A stretch of 64,000 bases of DNA from NCBI GenBank assembly GCA_965198655.1, contig OZ240668.1, forward strand, positions 3,100,001 to 3,164,000. The letters run 5' to 3'. This DNA is from Lichenicola sp965198655 (GTDB taxonomy: Bacteria > Pseudomonadota > Alphaproteobacteria > Acetobacterales > Acetobacteraceae). Made by a program: the position numbers and the translations under genes. Of the stretch, positions 1 to 8,703 are shown one piece after another (position 1 is the stretch's first letter; every line of letters starts with the position of its first letter). A model generated the notes under the pieces. That model was not told the DNA's origin. It made no database searches and was given only the letters and a program-made list of their open reading frames with translations.

Positions 1-1474
1 TGCGCTGGGTCTGCGCCAGCACCTTGGTCGGCGTGAAGCCTGGCGCCTGGGCGAAGTTCGGGTCGCCCGGCGTCTGGTCGCCGTCGTCGTACAGGTCGAC
101 GTTGCCGGTGTTCTTGTTGCCGATGTCGGTCTCGTCGTCGCCGTAGGTGGTGCTGAGGTCGACGTGAAAGCCGAAGACATCGTCCGCCTTGAGCCCGAGC
201 GTGGCGGCGTAATCGTTCTCCTCGTTGGTTTCGCGCGGCGAGAAGCCGTACGGGTAGATCGTCGGCAACTCGTTCGGCGTGCGCCAGTTCTCGTAGCCCT
301 CGGAATGGCGGTGGCCGTAGGTGATCAGGCTGAAGCCCTGCAGCCCGCCGAACAGGTCGGGCACCAGCGTGTCACCAGCCTCAACGCTGAGCGTTTCGCG
401 GGTCTCCTCCGGCACGCCGATGATCTTGTTGGAGTTGCCGGGCTCGGGGAAGTTGTCCGGCACGAAGCCGTAGGAGAGTTCGGCGGGGGTCGGCACGAAG
501 GCCGAGGTGCGGTCGTCGACCGTGTTCTTGACGAAGAAGTCCTTGTGATAGACTTGCCCGCCGAGATGGACGTAGCCGTCCTGCCCGAACGCGAAGCCGC
601 CATCGGCATCGAGCTGGTAGAGCCAGCCGTCGCCGTTCACCGCGTTGGCGCCGGTCTCGGCGCTGGCGTTGAGCCCGTGGTCGGTCTTCTTGGTGATGAT
701 GTTGACCACGCCAGCGATGGCGTCTGATCCGTACTGCGCGGCGGCCCCGTCCTTCAGCACCTCGATGTGGTCGATCGCGGCAGCCGGGATCATGTTGATG
801 TCAGGCGCGGTCGAACCCTGCTGCGGGCCGGCATCGGCCGAGATGTTCGAGGTCGGATGGCGGCGTATGCCGTCGAGCAGGATCAGGGTCTCGTTCGGGT
901 TGAGGCCGCGCAGGATGATGTTGGCGGTCAGCGCCGCGGTGTCGGAGCCTTCGGTCGCGATGTTGATCGAGGGGTCGGTCTTGATCAACTGGTCGCCGAG
1001 GTTGACCAGGCCGGAGCGTCGCAGGGTGGCGGCAGTGATGACGTCGATCGGGCTGGTGCTGTCGCGGGCCTTGGTGTTGAGCCTGCGTGTGCCGGTGACG
1101 ATGACGCTCTCGCCGGTCTCGGCGGCGGCCGGCACGGTGGCGCCGGCACCGCCGCTCCCTGGGCCGCCGGGTGTCGTCGTGCTGGGAGCGATGGAGGGTT
1201 GGGCCGCGTCGGCAATCGCCGCATCGGACGCTCTGGGGGCGATGGTGTTCGCAGCGACGTGCTGGACGGCGGTATGGGTGGCCTTGTACGCCGTCTTGGC
1301 CGCATGACGGTGATGCCTCGGCGCCATCGTGGCGGCCGTCGGACTCGGGCCGGTCGGCGTCGTCGAAGGAGCGGCCGTCTGTGCCAGGGCCGGCAGCATG
1401 CTGGCCGCAATCGCGAGCGGGCATGCGGTTGCAAGCAGGAAGCCGCGCCGAACGCTCGGGTTGTTCAGTCTCAT
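1..1474 (-). CDS. TonB-dependent receptor, N-terminal part (runs off the window)
   Basis: Reverse-strand frame open from ATG at 1474 to the window edge, so the C-terminal barrel is missing here. The start has a strong ribosome site (GGAGGG, 5 bases before ATG). The protein begins MRLNNPSVRRGFLLATACPL, a typical signal peptide ending near PALAQ, followed by a Pro/Thr/Ala-rich linker. A plug domain follows, with the family segments IDHIEVLKDGAAAQYGSDAI and AGVVNIITKK. It should sit in the outer membrane and import a large or scarce substrate using TonB energy; the substrate cannot be read from the sequence. It is a different subfamily from the other two receptors here: its plug has KDGAAAQYGSDAIAG where the others have KGPQGTLYGRN or RGPQGTLYGRN. 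Confidence 0.9.
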   Translation of the reverse strand, partial: MRLNNPSVRRGFLLATACPLAIAASMLPALAQTAAPSTTPTGPSPTAATMAPRHHRHAAKTAYKATHTAVQHVAANTIAPRASDAAIADAAQPSIAPSTTTPGGPGSGGAGATVPAAAETGESVIVTGTRRLNTKARDSTSPIDVITAATLRRSGLVNLGDQLIKTDPSINIATEGSDTAALTANIILRGLNPNETLILLDGIRRHPTSNISADAGPQQGSTAPDINMIPAAAIDHIEVLKDGAAAQYGSDAIAGVVNIITKKTDHGLNASAETGANAVNGDGWLYQLDADGGFAFGQDGYVHLGGQVYHKDFFVKNTVDDRTSAFVPTPAELSYGFVPDNFPEPGNSNKIIGVPEETRETLSVEAGDTLVPDLFGGLQGFSLITYGHRHSEGYENWRTPNELPTIYPYGFSPRETNEENDYAATLGLKADDVFGFHVDLSTTYGDDETDIGNKNTGNVDLYDDGDQTPGDPNFAQAPGFTPTKVLAQTQR

Positions 1475-1979
1475 GCTCGCCCTCCAACCGGCCGCGGCAA
1501 GCGGCGCCATCGAGTTCCATTCCGTGTGCGTGACGTCGACGTCATCGACGCAGTCGAGCGCATGTGGCGGGTCGCCGGCCTTCCATCACGAACCGTTGTC
1601 TCATCGCCATGAATTCGCCGGAGCAGGCCGATCTGATCAAGCCATAATTGCACATTACAAAAGCAATCTCGCGCGACGCGACAAATCTGCATCATGATGT
1701 TTGCATATAATATAATCACAAGGTGGAAATATAGGCGCATTGACCGCCATAAGAGATCCCGTTTGCATCCGGCTATTGCGTCTTCCAGGAGACGAGTGTG
1801 ACGCGTAGCACGCGGACCTGGGCGATCCGGTGTCGTGGAACCGCCGCACCGCCAGGTGCTGATGCGGGTCAATGCCGCCGCCGGCAGCACGGCGGGGTAT
1901 TAGGCGACGAGGCAACTCGGCGATGTCACCAGGACCGATGTCGCCGCATTGCCGGTGTCAGAACAGGCACCAGCCTTCT
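1475..1979. other. Intergenic region with AT-rich promoter-like core
   Basis: No gene recognised. Bases 1650-1740 are much more AT-rich than the rest of the window. They contain two overlapping TATAAT hexamers (1706-1716) and a perfect palindrome CATCATGATG (1690-1699). The segment TCTGATCAAGC at 1633-1643 equals 11 bases of one arm of the inverted repeat at 61254-61282. The region is a plausible promoter/operator area for the reverse-strand TonB receptor, but transcription direction is not proven. Confidence 0.35.
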
Positions 1980-2373
1980 GGTGCTGGAGGCCGGTCCTTC
2001 CAGCATGCTGGCCGTCCGGGAGTTGCGCGAGGCCGGTCACGACGTGCGTGTGTCCGAATACCGGGACCGTTGCGTCGGCCGGAACTTCACCCTGCGCGGC
2101 GACCGCCCCACCGAACTCGGTGTATCGCCCGGCAGGTCGACTCCGCTCCCGGCAACGATCTCGACCCAGCTTGTGGCGGATCCCCCTCGTCACGACGGCC
2201 CGCTGCACGACTGCACGCTGTTCGGCGTGCATCCCGGGTCCTTCATCGAGACGAGCTACGACGCGGACATCATGAGCAACCTCAGCGGCTACATCGCCGA
2301 GCTGCTGGTCAACCTGCGACGTTCCGACCGCTCCTCAAGGCTGATCAACGTCGACCATGGAGAAGCGTTGCCG
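1980..2373 (+). pseudogene. Flavin-containing monooxygenase-like fragment
   Basis: In the forward frame through 1980-2110 the translation reads VLEAGPSSMLAVRELREAGH followed by DVRVSEYRDRCVGR. This closely resembles the FAD-binding Rossmann start of flavin monooxygenases (consensus GAGPSGxxAxRxLxxxGHxVxVxExxxxxGG). The first glycine of the GxGxxG motif is replaced (LEAGPSS) and no matching downstream FMO domain follows. The frame then collides with the SDR gene on the other strand. It is therefore read as a decayed scrap. Identification rests on about 40 residues only. Confidence 0.35.
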
Positions 2374-3138
2374 TCATTGGATGGTGAAGCCGCCATCGAT
2401 GACGAGGTTCTCGCCGTTGATCATTCCGGCCGCGCCGCTGGCAAGATAGAGAGCCGCGAGCGCGATTTCCTCGGGCTGAGCGAAGCGTCGGGTCGGTATC
2501 TGGCGCTTCATCGCTTCACCGACCTCCCCGGCCCAGGCCTTCTTCCCGAGCTCGGTTTCCACCACCGTCGGACTGATGGCGTTGACGGTGACGCCCATCG
2601 GCCCCCACTCAAGGGCCAGGGTCTTGGTCATGCTGACGATGGCCGCCTTGGTGGCGCTGTAGGCGACGTGCTGCTCGATCCCGATGAGCGCGGCCTGGGA
2701 GGCCATGTTCACGATCCGTCCGTGCCCCTGGCGCAGCATCTGGCGGCCGACGAGCTGCGCCATCATGAACGGCGCGCGCAGGTTGATCGCCATCGTCATG
2801 TCCCAGTCGGCCTCGGCCAGGTCCGCAGCCGGTGCCAGTCGAACAATGCCGGCGTTGTTGACCAGCACGTCGATGCGGCCCTGCTCCGACATGATCCGGT
2901 CGACGAGCCGCGACAGGGCCGGCGTGTCGGTCATGTCGGCCACGACGCCGACATGACCGCTACCCGGCAGCGCGCGGGTCGTCGCCTCCACGTCCGCGGC
3001 GCGATCGACCAAATAAAGCCGGGCGTTGCGGACGGCGAACGTTCGCGCCATCGCTGCACCGATGCCGGCGGCGCCGCCGGTGACGAGCACGACCTGGCCC
3101 GAGAAGTCGAAGGCGGCATCGAAGGCTAGCGTCGTCAT
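2374..3138 (-). CDS. SDR family dehydrogenase, probably polyol/sugar alcohol dehydrogenase
   Basis: A 254-residue classical short-chain dehydrogenase of usual length. It has the NAD(P)-binding TGGAAGIG (20-27), NNAG (94-97), catalytic Ser147, Tyr160 and Lys164 (YSATK), and an acidic residue after the second strand (LVDRA, Asp45) that favours NAD(H). The ATG is preceded by CAGGAG. It is the last gene of the reverse-strand sugar operon, 48 bases after the ABC substrate-binding protein gene. In this context it most likely oxidises a sugar alcohol to a ketose, or the reverse, before phosphorylation by the PfkB kinase. The overall pattern is like D-threitol/galactitol-type dehydrogenases, but the exact substrate is not determinable. 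Confidence 0.88.
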   Translation of the reverse strand: MTTLAFDAAFDFSGQVVLVTGGAAGIGAAMARTFAVRNARLYLVDRAADVEATTRALPGSGHVGVVADMTDTPALSRLVDRIMSEQGRIDVLVNNAGIVRLAPAADLAEADWDMTMAINLRAPFMMAQLVGRQMLRQGHGRIVNMASQAALIGIEQHVAYSATKAAIVSMTKTLALEWGPMGVTVNAISPTVVETELGKKAWAGEVGEAMKRQIPTRRFAQPEEIALAALYLASGAAGMINGENLVIDGGFTIQ

Positions 3139-3186
3139 TCCGGAGTCTCCTGCCGTCTACCCTTGGGTCCATCGCCTCGTCGCTCG

Positions 3187-4218
3187 TCACTGGGCGGCAT
3201 ACTGCCCAGACTCAAGGTTGTTCCGGATCAGCGTCGGCAACCCGTCGAGGAACGTCTGCGGGCTGGCGTAGAGCTGGCTGTAGTAGTGGCCGACGTTCTG
3301 CTTGGTGATGGCCGGCATGACGATCATCGCCAGATGCGGCACCTGCTTGCCCTGGACGTGATCGACCGCCACCTGCAGCGCCATCCCGAGCTCGAGCGGG
3401 CCGTCCTGAAGGTTGGTCTCGACGTCGAGGCCGTCCCGGACCGCACGCATGCCGTCCTTGATGCCGTCGATGCTGGTGATCGGGATCTTTCCCTGCAGAC
3501 CCTTCTCCCGCATCGCCTGGATGGCGCCGATCGCCATGTCGTCGTTCTCGCCGATGACGCCGGTGATCTGGCTGCCGTAGCGCGACAGCCAGTCCTGCAT
3601 GATGCTGTAGGCCTTGTTGCGGGCCCAGTCGCCCGGCTGCATGGCAAGCAGCTTCACGTCGGGGTTCCTGGCCAGCACGTTCTGGATCCCCTTGGTGCGG
3701 TCGATCTCGCCGGACTGGCCGAGCGGTCCCTGCAGCACCACGATCGCGCCCTTGTGCTGCATCGCGCCCATCAGCGCGTCCGCCTCCTGCTCGCCCGCCT
3801 TCACGTCGTCGGGGCCGACATAGGACACCGCGTCCTTCATCACCGCGTCCGGCACCGACAGGTTGGTGAGGATGACCGGGATGCCCGCCGCCTTGGCCGC
3901 GGCCACGCTCGGGCCGAGCGTCGAGGAGTTGACGGCGGCGATGATGATCGCGTCCACCTTCTGGTTGATGAACTGCTGGATCTGCGAGATCTGCGTGTTC
4001 ACGTCCATGCCGGCCGAGTTCCAGAGCAGGGACACGTTGTCGGCCTTCGCGACCTTCTCCACGCCGCCTTTGCCGAGCGAGATGAAGGAGCTCATGTCGT
4101 AGACGGTGAAGCCGATGACGGGATGCGCCTTGTCGGCGAGCGCCGCCTGCGCGGGCAGGGCCAGGCTTGCAAGCAGGGTGCAGCCGAGAAGGGCGTTGCG
4201 CCCGGGACGATGCGTCAT
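3187..4218 (-). CDS. Sugar ABC transporter substrate-binding protein
   Basis: A 343-residue periplasmic binding protein of the ribose/galactose class (Peripla_BP_4). It has a cleavable signal peptide (basic MTHRPGRN, hydrophobic LLGCTLLASLALPA, AQA cleavage near residue 26). The mature part starts HPVIGFTVYDMSSFISLGKG and contains DAIIIAAVNSSTLGP, a typical hinge segment. AAGIPVILTNL and VIGENDDMAIGAI are the usual ligand-proximal segments. It captures the sugar or polyol and delivers it to the permease encoded immediately downstream on the transcript's upstream side (33-base gap). Ribosome site AAGGAAA precedes the ATG. Confidence 0.93.
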   Translation of the reverse strand: MTHRPGRNALLGCTLLASLALPAQAALADKAHPVIGFTVYDMSSFISLGKGGVEKVAKADNVSLLWNSAGMDVNTQISQIQQFINQKVDAIIIAAVNSSTLGPSVAAAKAAGIPVILTNLSVPDAVMKDAVSYVGPDDVKAGEQEADALMGAMQHKGAIVVLQGPLGQSGEIDRTKGIQNVLARNPDVKLLAMQPGDWARNKAYSIMQDWLSRYGSQITGVIGENDDMAIGAIQAMREKGLQGKIPITSIDGIKDGMRAVRDGLDVETNLQDGPLELGMALQVAVDHVQGKQVPHLAMIVMPAITKQNVGHYYSQLYASPQTFLDGLPTLIRNNLESGQYAAQ

Positions 4219-4251
4219 GGTGTGTTTCCTTGTCCTTTGGCTTTTCTTGTC

Positions 4252-5253
4252 TCAGTCCTCGGAGCGGTGCGTCAGGCTGTCGACGAACACCGCGCCGATG
4301 ATGATCAGGCCCTTCACGATCAGCTGGTAGAAGGGCGAAACGTTGATGATGTTGAGGCCGTTATCCAGGACGCCGATGATCAGGAACCCGAACACGGTGC
4401 CGATCATCGAGCCGCGGCCACCGGCGAGGCTGATGCCGCCGATCACGGCCGCCGCGATCGCGTTGAGCTCGTAGCCGGCGCCGGTGTTGGCGATCCCGGC
4501 GGTAGCGCGCGCGGCCAGGAGCACTCCCGCGAGCCCGGCCAGGGCGCCGGCGATGATGTAGACCAGGAACCGAATGCCGCGCAGGCCGACGCCGGCGACG
4601 CGGGCGGCATGGGCGTTGCCGCCCACGGCGTAGACGTGCATGCCGAACTTGGTCCGCGCCAGCACCGTCCAAGACACCGCCACCACGACCACCATGACCA
4701 TCACCGGAATGGACACGCCGCGGACGGTGCCGGACAAACCGAGGAACTGGTCGGACAGGCCGGAGATCGGCTGCCCGTCGCTGAACACGAAGGCGAGGCC
4801 GGACGCGACCGTCATGTTGCCCAGCGTGGCGACGAAAGGCGGCACCTTGGCGAAGGCCACCAGGGCGCCGTTGAAGGCGCCGATCGCCGCCCCCGCGAGC
4901 ACGCCCAGCCCGATCGCCTCGGCGCAGGTCAGGAGGCCGTCGTCCTGCGCGAACAGCGCCGCCACCACCCCGGACAGGCCGACCACGCTGCCGACCGACA
5001 GGTCGATGCCGCCGGTCAGGATGACGAAGGTGGCGCCGGTCGCGAGCAGGGCGTTCGCCGCCACCTGGATCAGGATGACGTTGAGGTTGGACACGGTGAG
5101 GAAGGAGCGGCTGGAGATCGCCAGCGCCACGAGGAACAGCGCCAGGATGATGACCAGGGAATAGCGCAGTGCTGCGCGGCGCAGCGCGTGGCCGTTCAGC
5201 CGGGCCGGCGCCGGATCCCGCACAGCATCCCGGGACGCCTCAGTGAGCTGCAT
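4252..5253 (-). CDS. Sugar ABC transporter permease (RbsC type)
   Basis: A 333-residue integral membrane permease of the BPD_transp_2 family (ribose/xylose type), with about ten hydrophobic segments. The conserved FVILTGGIDLSVGSVVGLSG lies after the second helix and ANTGAGYELNAIAAAVIGG in the C-terminal half. Its start overlaps the end of the ATPase gene by 14 bases, so translation is probably coupled. It would form the inner-membrane channel for the substrate captured by the 3187-4218 protein. No unusual features were seen. Confidence 0.93.
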   Translation of the reverse strand: MQLTEASRDAVRDPAPARLNGHALRRAALRYSLVIILALFLVALAISSRSFLTVSNLNVILIQVAANALLATGATFVILTGGIDLSVGSVVGLSGVVAALFAQDDGLLTCAEAIGLGVLAGAAIGAFNGALVAFAKVPPFVATLGNMTVASGLAFVFSDGQPISGLSDQFLGLSGTVRGVSIPVMVMVVVVAVSWTVLARTKFGMHVYAVGGNAHAARVAGVGLRGIRFLVYIIAGALAGLAGVLLAARATAGIANTGAGYELNAIAAAVIGGISLAGGRGSMIGTVFGFLIIGVLDNGLNIINVSPFYQLIVKGLIIIGAVFVDSLTHRSED

Positions 5254-6814
5254 GATCGGCCTTTCCCATCGCCAGGCGCAGGATCCGTTCCTGGTCCAGC
5301 TCGTTCCGGTCCAGTTCGCCCATGATGCCGCCGCCCCGCATCACCAGCACCCGGTGCGACAGGTTGATCAGCTCCGGCATGTCCGAGGAGGCCAGCAGGA
5401 TGGCGACGCCCCGGGCGGCGAGGTCGTTGATCAGCCGGTAGAGCTCGGAGCGGGCGCCGACGTCGATGCCGCGGGTCGGCTCGTCCAGAATCAGCACGCG
5501 CGGCGTTCCGGTGACCAGCCAGCGGGCTAGGGCCACCTTCTGCTGGTTGCCGCCGGACAGGTGCCCGACCAGCTGGTTGAGCGAGGCGTAGGCGACGCGC
5601 GTGCGCCCCAGCACGTCGAGCGCGCCGCGGCGCCGCGCCTGGTTGTCCATCCAGCCGCCGGGCCCGGTGAAGCGGTCCAGGTGCGGCAGGGTGACGTTGT
5701 CCAGGATCGACAGCGAGGTGAGCACGCCAGCGAGCTTGCGATCCTCCGGCACCAGGGCGATGCCGCGCCGGATCGACTCCGCCATGCGGCCCAGCGGCAG
5801 CACGGCGCCGTCCAGCGTCACGTGGCCGGTCGCCGGGCGGAGGCCGAAGATCGCCTCCAGCATCTCGCTGCGTCCGGCGCCGACCAGGCCGCCCAGGCCG
5901 AGGATCTCGCCCGCGTGGAGCGTGAAGGAGACGCCGGAGCCGGCATCCTGGACGCGCAGGTCGCGCACCGCGAGCACGGGCGCCGCGTCCGGCAGCACAG
6001 CCGGGCGGTCGGGAAACAGCTCGGTGATCTCGCGCCCCACCATGTCGGCGATGATCTGCCGCTCGGTCAGCGCCGACGTCGCCTCGTGCCGGATAATGGC
6101 GCCGTCGCGCATGATCGCCACCGTGTCGGAGATCGCCTCGATCTCCTCCATGCGGTGGCTGGTGTAGAGGATGCAGGTGCCGCGGTCTCGCAGGAGGCCG
6201 ATCACCCGGAACAGCTGCTCGGTCTCCCGCGACGACAGCGACGAGGACGGCTCGTCCATCAGCACGATCCGGCTGTCCCAGGAGGTCGCCTTCAGGATCT
6301 CCACCATCTGCGTCGCGGCGAGGCCCAGGCGCTTCATCGGCAGCGTGGGGTCGAGGTCCAGGCCGACGCTCTCCAGCATGGCGCCGGCCTGGGCGATCAT
6401 CGCCTTGCGACGCACCAGCCCCAGCATCCCGGTGGTCTCGTGGCCGATCAGCAGGTTCTGCCACAGGCGCATCTCCGGGATCGGCGCCAGCTCCTGCGGG
6501 ATGATCGACACGCCCATCGCCTGCGCGGTCTTCGGGTCGAACCGCCGCACCGTCTCGCCGAACAGGGCGACGGTGCCGCGATCCGGCGCCAACTGTCCCG
6601 CCACCAACTTGAACAGCGTCGACTTGCCGGCGCCGTTCTCGCCCGCCAGCACGTTGACCGTGCCGGCCATGAAGCTGACCGACACGTCGCGCAGCACCGG
6701 CACGCCGTCGAAGCCCTTGCCGAGCCCGACGCAGGCGATCGCCGGAACCGTGCCATCGTGCGGCCCTGCCGCCCGCGGCCGCGACGCCCGGGACTGCGCC
6801 TGCGGGCCGATCAT
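5240..6814 (-). CDS. Sugar ABC transporter ATP-binding protein (RbsA type)
   Basis: A 524-residue double-cassette ATPase of the RbsA/MglA family. First cassette: Walker A GENGAGKST (58-66) and Walker B IVLMDEPSS. The first-cassette signature is degenerate (LGLAATQMVEI). Second cassette: non-canonical Walker A GLVGAGRSE, signature LSGGNQQKVALARWL and Walker B VLILDEPTRGIDVGA, all usual for this family. The start at 6814 was chosen because the frame further upstream lies over the HAD gene and looks non-coding, and because ATG overlaps the HAD stop (ATGA). It energises import of the operon's sugar or polyol. Confidence 0.93.
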   Translation of the reverse strand: MIGPQAQSRASRPRAAGPHDGTVPAIACVGLGKGFDGVPVLRDVSVSFMAGTVNVLAGENGAGKSTLFKLVAGQLAPDRGTVALFGETVRRFDPKTAQAMGVSIIPQELAPIPEMRLWQNLLIGHETTGMLGLVRRKAMIAQAGAMLESVGLDLDPTLPMKRLGLAATQMVEILKATSWDSRIVLMDEPSSSLSSRETEQLFRVIGLLRDRGTCILYTSHRMEEIEAISDTVAIMRDGAIIRHEATSALTERQIIADMVGREITELFPDRPAVLPDAAPVLAVRDLRVQDAGSGVSFTLHAGEILGLGGLVGAGRSEMLEAIFGLRPATGHVTLDGAVLPLGRMAESIRRGIALVPEDRKLAGVLTSLSILDNVTLPHLDRFTGPGGWMDNQARRRGALDVLGRTRVAYASLNQLVGHLSGGNQQKVALARWLVTGTPRVLILDEPTRGIDVGARSELYRLINDLAARGVAILLASSDMPELINLSHRVLVMRGGGIMGELDRNELDQERILRLAMGKADHAAH

Positions 6815-7623
6815 CCCGCCGCCCGGTTCAGGATCATCCCGACCGCCTCGGCCCAGCCGCCCTCGTCGTGACCGGCGACGACGTGGTCGGCCTGCGCCTT
6901 CACCGCCTCCGGCGCGTTGCCCATGGCGTAGGACAGCGCCGACACCGCGAACATCGACACGTCGTTCGGCATGTCGCCGATGCAGGCGAGCGCGTCCAGC
7001 CCGATCCCGAGATGGTCCGCGATCAGGCTCGCCGCCCGGCCCTTGTCGGCAAGCGGATGGGTCACGTCCACGTAGTAGCGTTGCGAGCACTGTACCGCCG
7101 CCTGGTCTGCGAGCTGGGTTCGCAAGGCCGCAGCACAATGCGCCACGCCGTCGAAGTCGGGCGACGAGCCCATGATCTTGTGGACGCCGTCCAGGAGCGG
7201 CGTGAACTCCGTCACCGTCACCGGGGTCATCAGGATCGAGCGCCGCTCGGACTCGATGTAGGCCGCGTCCGTGTTCCTCAGGAACCATTGGTTGTTCGCG
7301 AACAACCAGACGTCGAGCTCCTGCGCCTCCAGCGTCGCGACGGTGGCCGCCGCCGTGTCCCGTTCGAGCGTCAGCTCCAGCAGCACCTCGTCCTGCGGCG
7401 ACAGGATCACCCCGCCGTTGAAGCCGGCGCGCGGCGTGTCGAGCCCGAGCGGGTCGATCAGCACGTCCAGTCCGGCCGGCGCGCGGGCGCTGACCAGGGC
7501 CAGCGCGATCCCGGCCCGGCGCAGCGCCTGCGCCGCCCGCACCGTCGAGGGTGCGAGGCTGCGATCCGATCCCACCAGCGTGCCGTCCACGTCGGTCACC
7601 AGCAAGCGGATGGGCGTGGTCAT
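6811..7623 (-). CDS. Cof-type HAD family hydrolase (sugar phosphatase)
   Basis: A 270-residue HAD-superfamily phosphatase of the Cof (C2B cap) class. Motif I is LLVTDVDGTLVGSDR with nucleophile and acid/base Asp near residues 10 and 12. The C-terminal motif IV is CIGDMPNDVSMF. A 'Lys-type' segment HPLADKGRAASLIADHLGI lies before it. The chosen ATG at 7623 overlaps the kinase stop as ATGA; a longer frame exists but adds residues unlike the family. It probably dephosphorylates a sugar phosphate formed in this pathway, as a safety valve or a true step. Physiological substrate unknown. Confidence 0.88.
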   Translation of the reverse strand: MTTPIRLLVTDVDGTLVGSDRSLAPSTVRAAQALRRAGIALALVSARAPAGLDVLIDPLGLDTPRAGFNGGVILSPQDEVLLELTLERDTAAATVATLEAQELDVWLFANNQWFLRNTDAAYIESERRSILMTPVTVTEFTPLLDGVHKIMGSSPDFDGVAHCAAALRTQLADQAAVQCSQRYYVDVTHPLADKGRAASLIADHLGIGLDALACIGDMPNDVSMFAVSALSYAMGNAPEAVKAQADHVVAGHDEGGWAEAVGMILNRAAG

Positions 7624-8591
7624 CCGGCGTGCGGCTTCAATGGCAGGGCGTGCATCGCCCGGGCGGTCGAGTCGAAGTCGCATATGCCATGATCCGAGCC
7701 CAGGCCGCCGGCGACCAGGGCGCCGCAGGTGCCGCCGAAACGCGCCGCCTGCTCGATGTCCCAGCCGCGATGCAGCGCCGCGATCAGCCCGCCGCTGAAG
7801 GCGTCGCCGCAGCCGGTGGTGTCGACCACCTTGATGTCGTGTGCCGGCAGGGTGAAGCTTGCGTCGCCATCGGACACGAAGCAGCCGTCGCCGCCCATGG
7901 TGAGCACGCAGGTGCGCACGCCGAGGTCGTGGAAGTAGCGCGCCGCGTCCACCGGGTCCGAGTGGCCGCAGAGCGCCGCCGCTTCCTCGATGGACGGGAT
8001 GAAGTAGTCGACGTGCCGCATCGCCGGGGCGATCTTCTCCATCAGCGCGGCGTCGGCGAAGATCAGGTCAAAGGTGGTGATGCAGCCGGCCCGCTTCGCC
8101 GCCTCAAGCAGGGCACGCGTCGGCTCGCCGTCCATGCGGGTCAGCATGCCGTTGCCGCCCATGTGCAGGTAACGCGCATCGAGCACCGACGGGTAGTCGG
8201 CCTCGTCCAGGAACAGCACCTCGGACGAGCCGCGCACGTGCTGGCAGGGACGGTCGCCGTTCGGCCGTACGGTGAGGATCGAGGCCGCCGTGTGTACGCC
8301 CGGGTGGCGCTGCATGGCGTGGGTGGAGATGCCGAACCCTTCCAGCGTCGACAGGACGAAGCGGCCCTTCTCGTCCTCGCCCACCGCACCGACCGCCAGC
8401 GCGTTCATGCCGAGCTTGGCACAGTCGACAACGGTGCCTCCGGCCGTGCCGGCAACGGTCAGCCTGATCTCGTCGATGAAGTTGGCGTTGCCGCCTTCGG
8501 GGATCGTTGTGATCGGACGGCCGAGCACGTCGATGCAGTAGAGCCCGACGACGCTCACGTCGTAGCCAGGAGTGCGAGCTTCCTCAGCCAT
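7620..8591 (-). CDS. PfkB family carbohydrate kinase
   Basis: A 323-residue ribokinase/PfkB kinase. It has the N-terminal substrate-binding part (GLYCIDVLGRPI, GGTVVDCAKLG) and the C-terminal PfkB signature VVDTTGCGDAFSGGLIAAL, with the catalytic base Asp in GCGD. The start at 8591 is preferred because GGGAGA lies at a proper distance; an in-frame ATG at 8606 is less likely. It presumably phosphorylates the ketose or keto-acid produced from the imported sugar or polyol, giving the substrate of the class II aldolase domain encoded just upstream. Rhamnose-type pathways normally use an FGGY kinase, so a PfkB enzyme here points to a different substrate. Confidence 0.9.
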   Translation of the reverse strand: MAEEARTPGYDVSVVGLYCIDVLGRPITTIPEGGNANFIDEIRLTVAGTAGGTVVDCAKLGMNALAVGAVGEDEKGRFVLSTLEGFGISTHAMQRHPGVHTAASILTVRPNGDRPCQHVRGSSEVLFLDEADYPSVLDARYLHMGGNGMLTRMDGEPTRALLEAAKRAGCITTFDLIFADAALMEKIAPAMRHVDYFIPSIEEAAALCGHSDPVDAARYFHDLGVRTCVLTMGGDGCFVSDGDASFTLPAHDIKVVDTTGCGDAFSGGLIAALHRGWDIEQAARFGGTCGALVAGGLGSDHGICDFDSTARAMHALPLKPHAG

Positions 8592-8703
8592 GTGCGTGTC
8601 TCCCATCCCGGTATGGATTGCCTGGTGGACCAGGTCTGCCAATCATCCGTTTCCTGCTCAGGGAAACCTGGCCCGTGTTCCCGCGAGACCGATGCGTCAT
8701 GGG

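Noticed and set aside
3163..5325. A 720-codon open frame on the forward strand, opposite the transporter genes
   Set aside because: Highly Arg/Asp/His-rich shadow of the reverse-strand genes in GC-rich DNA; the reverse genes have clear domains, starts and ribosome sites.
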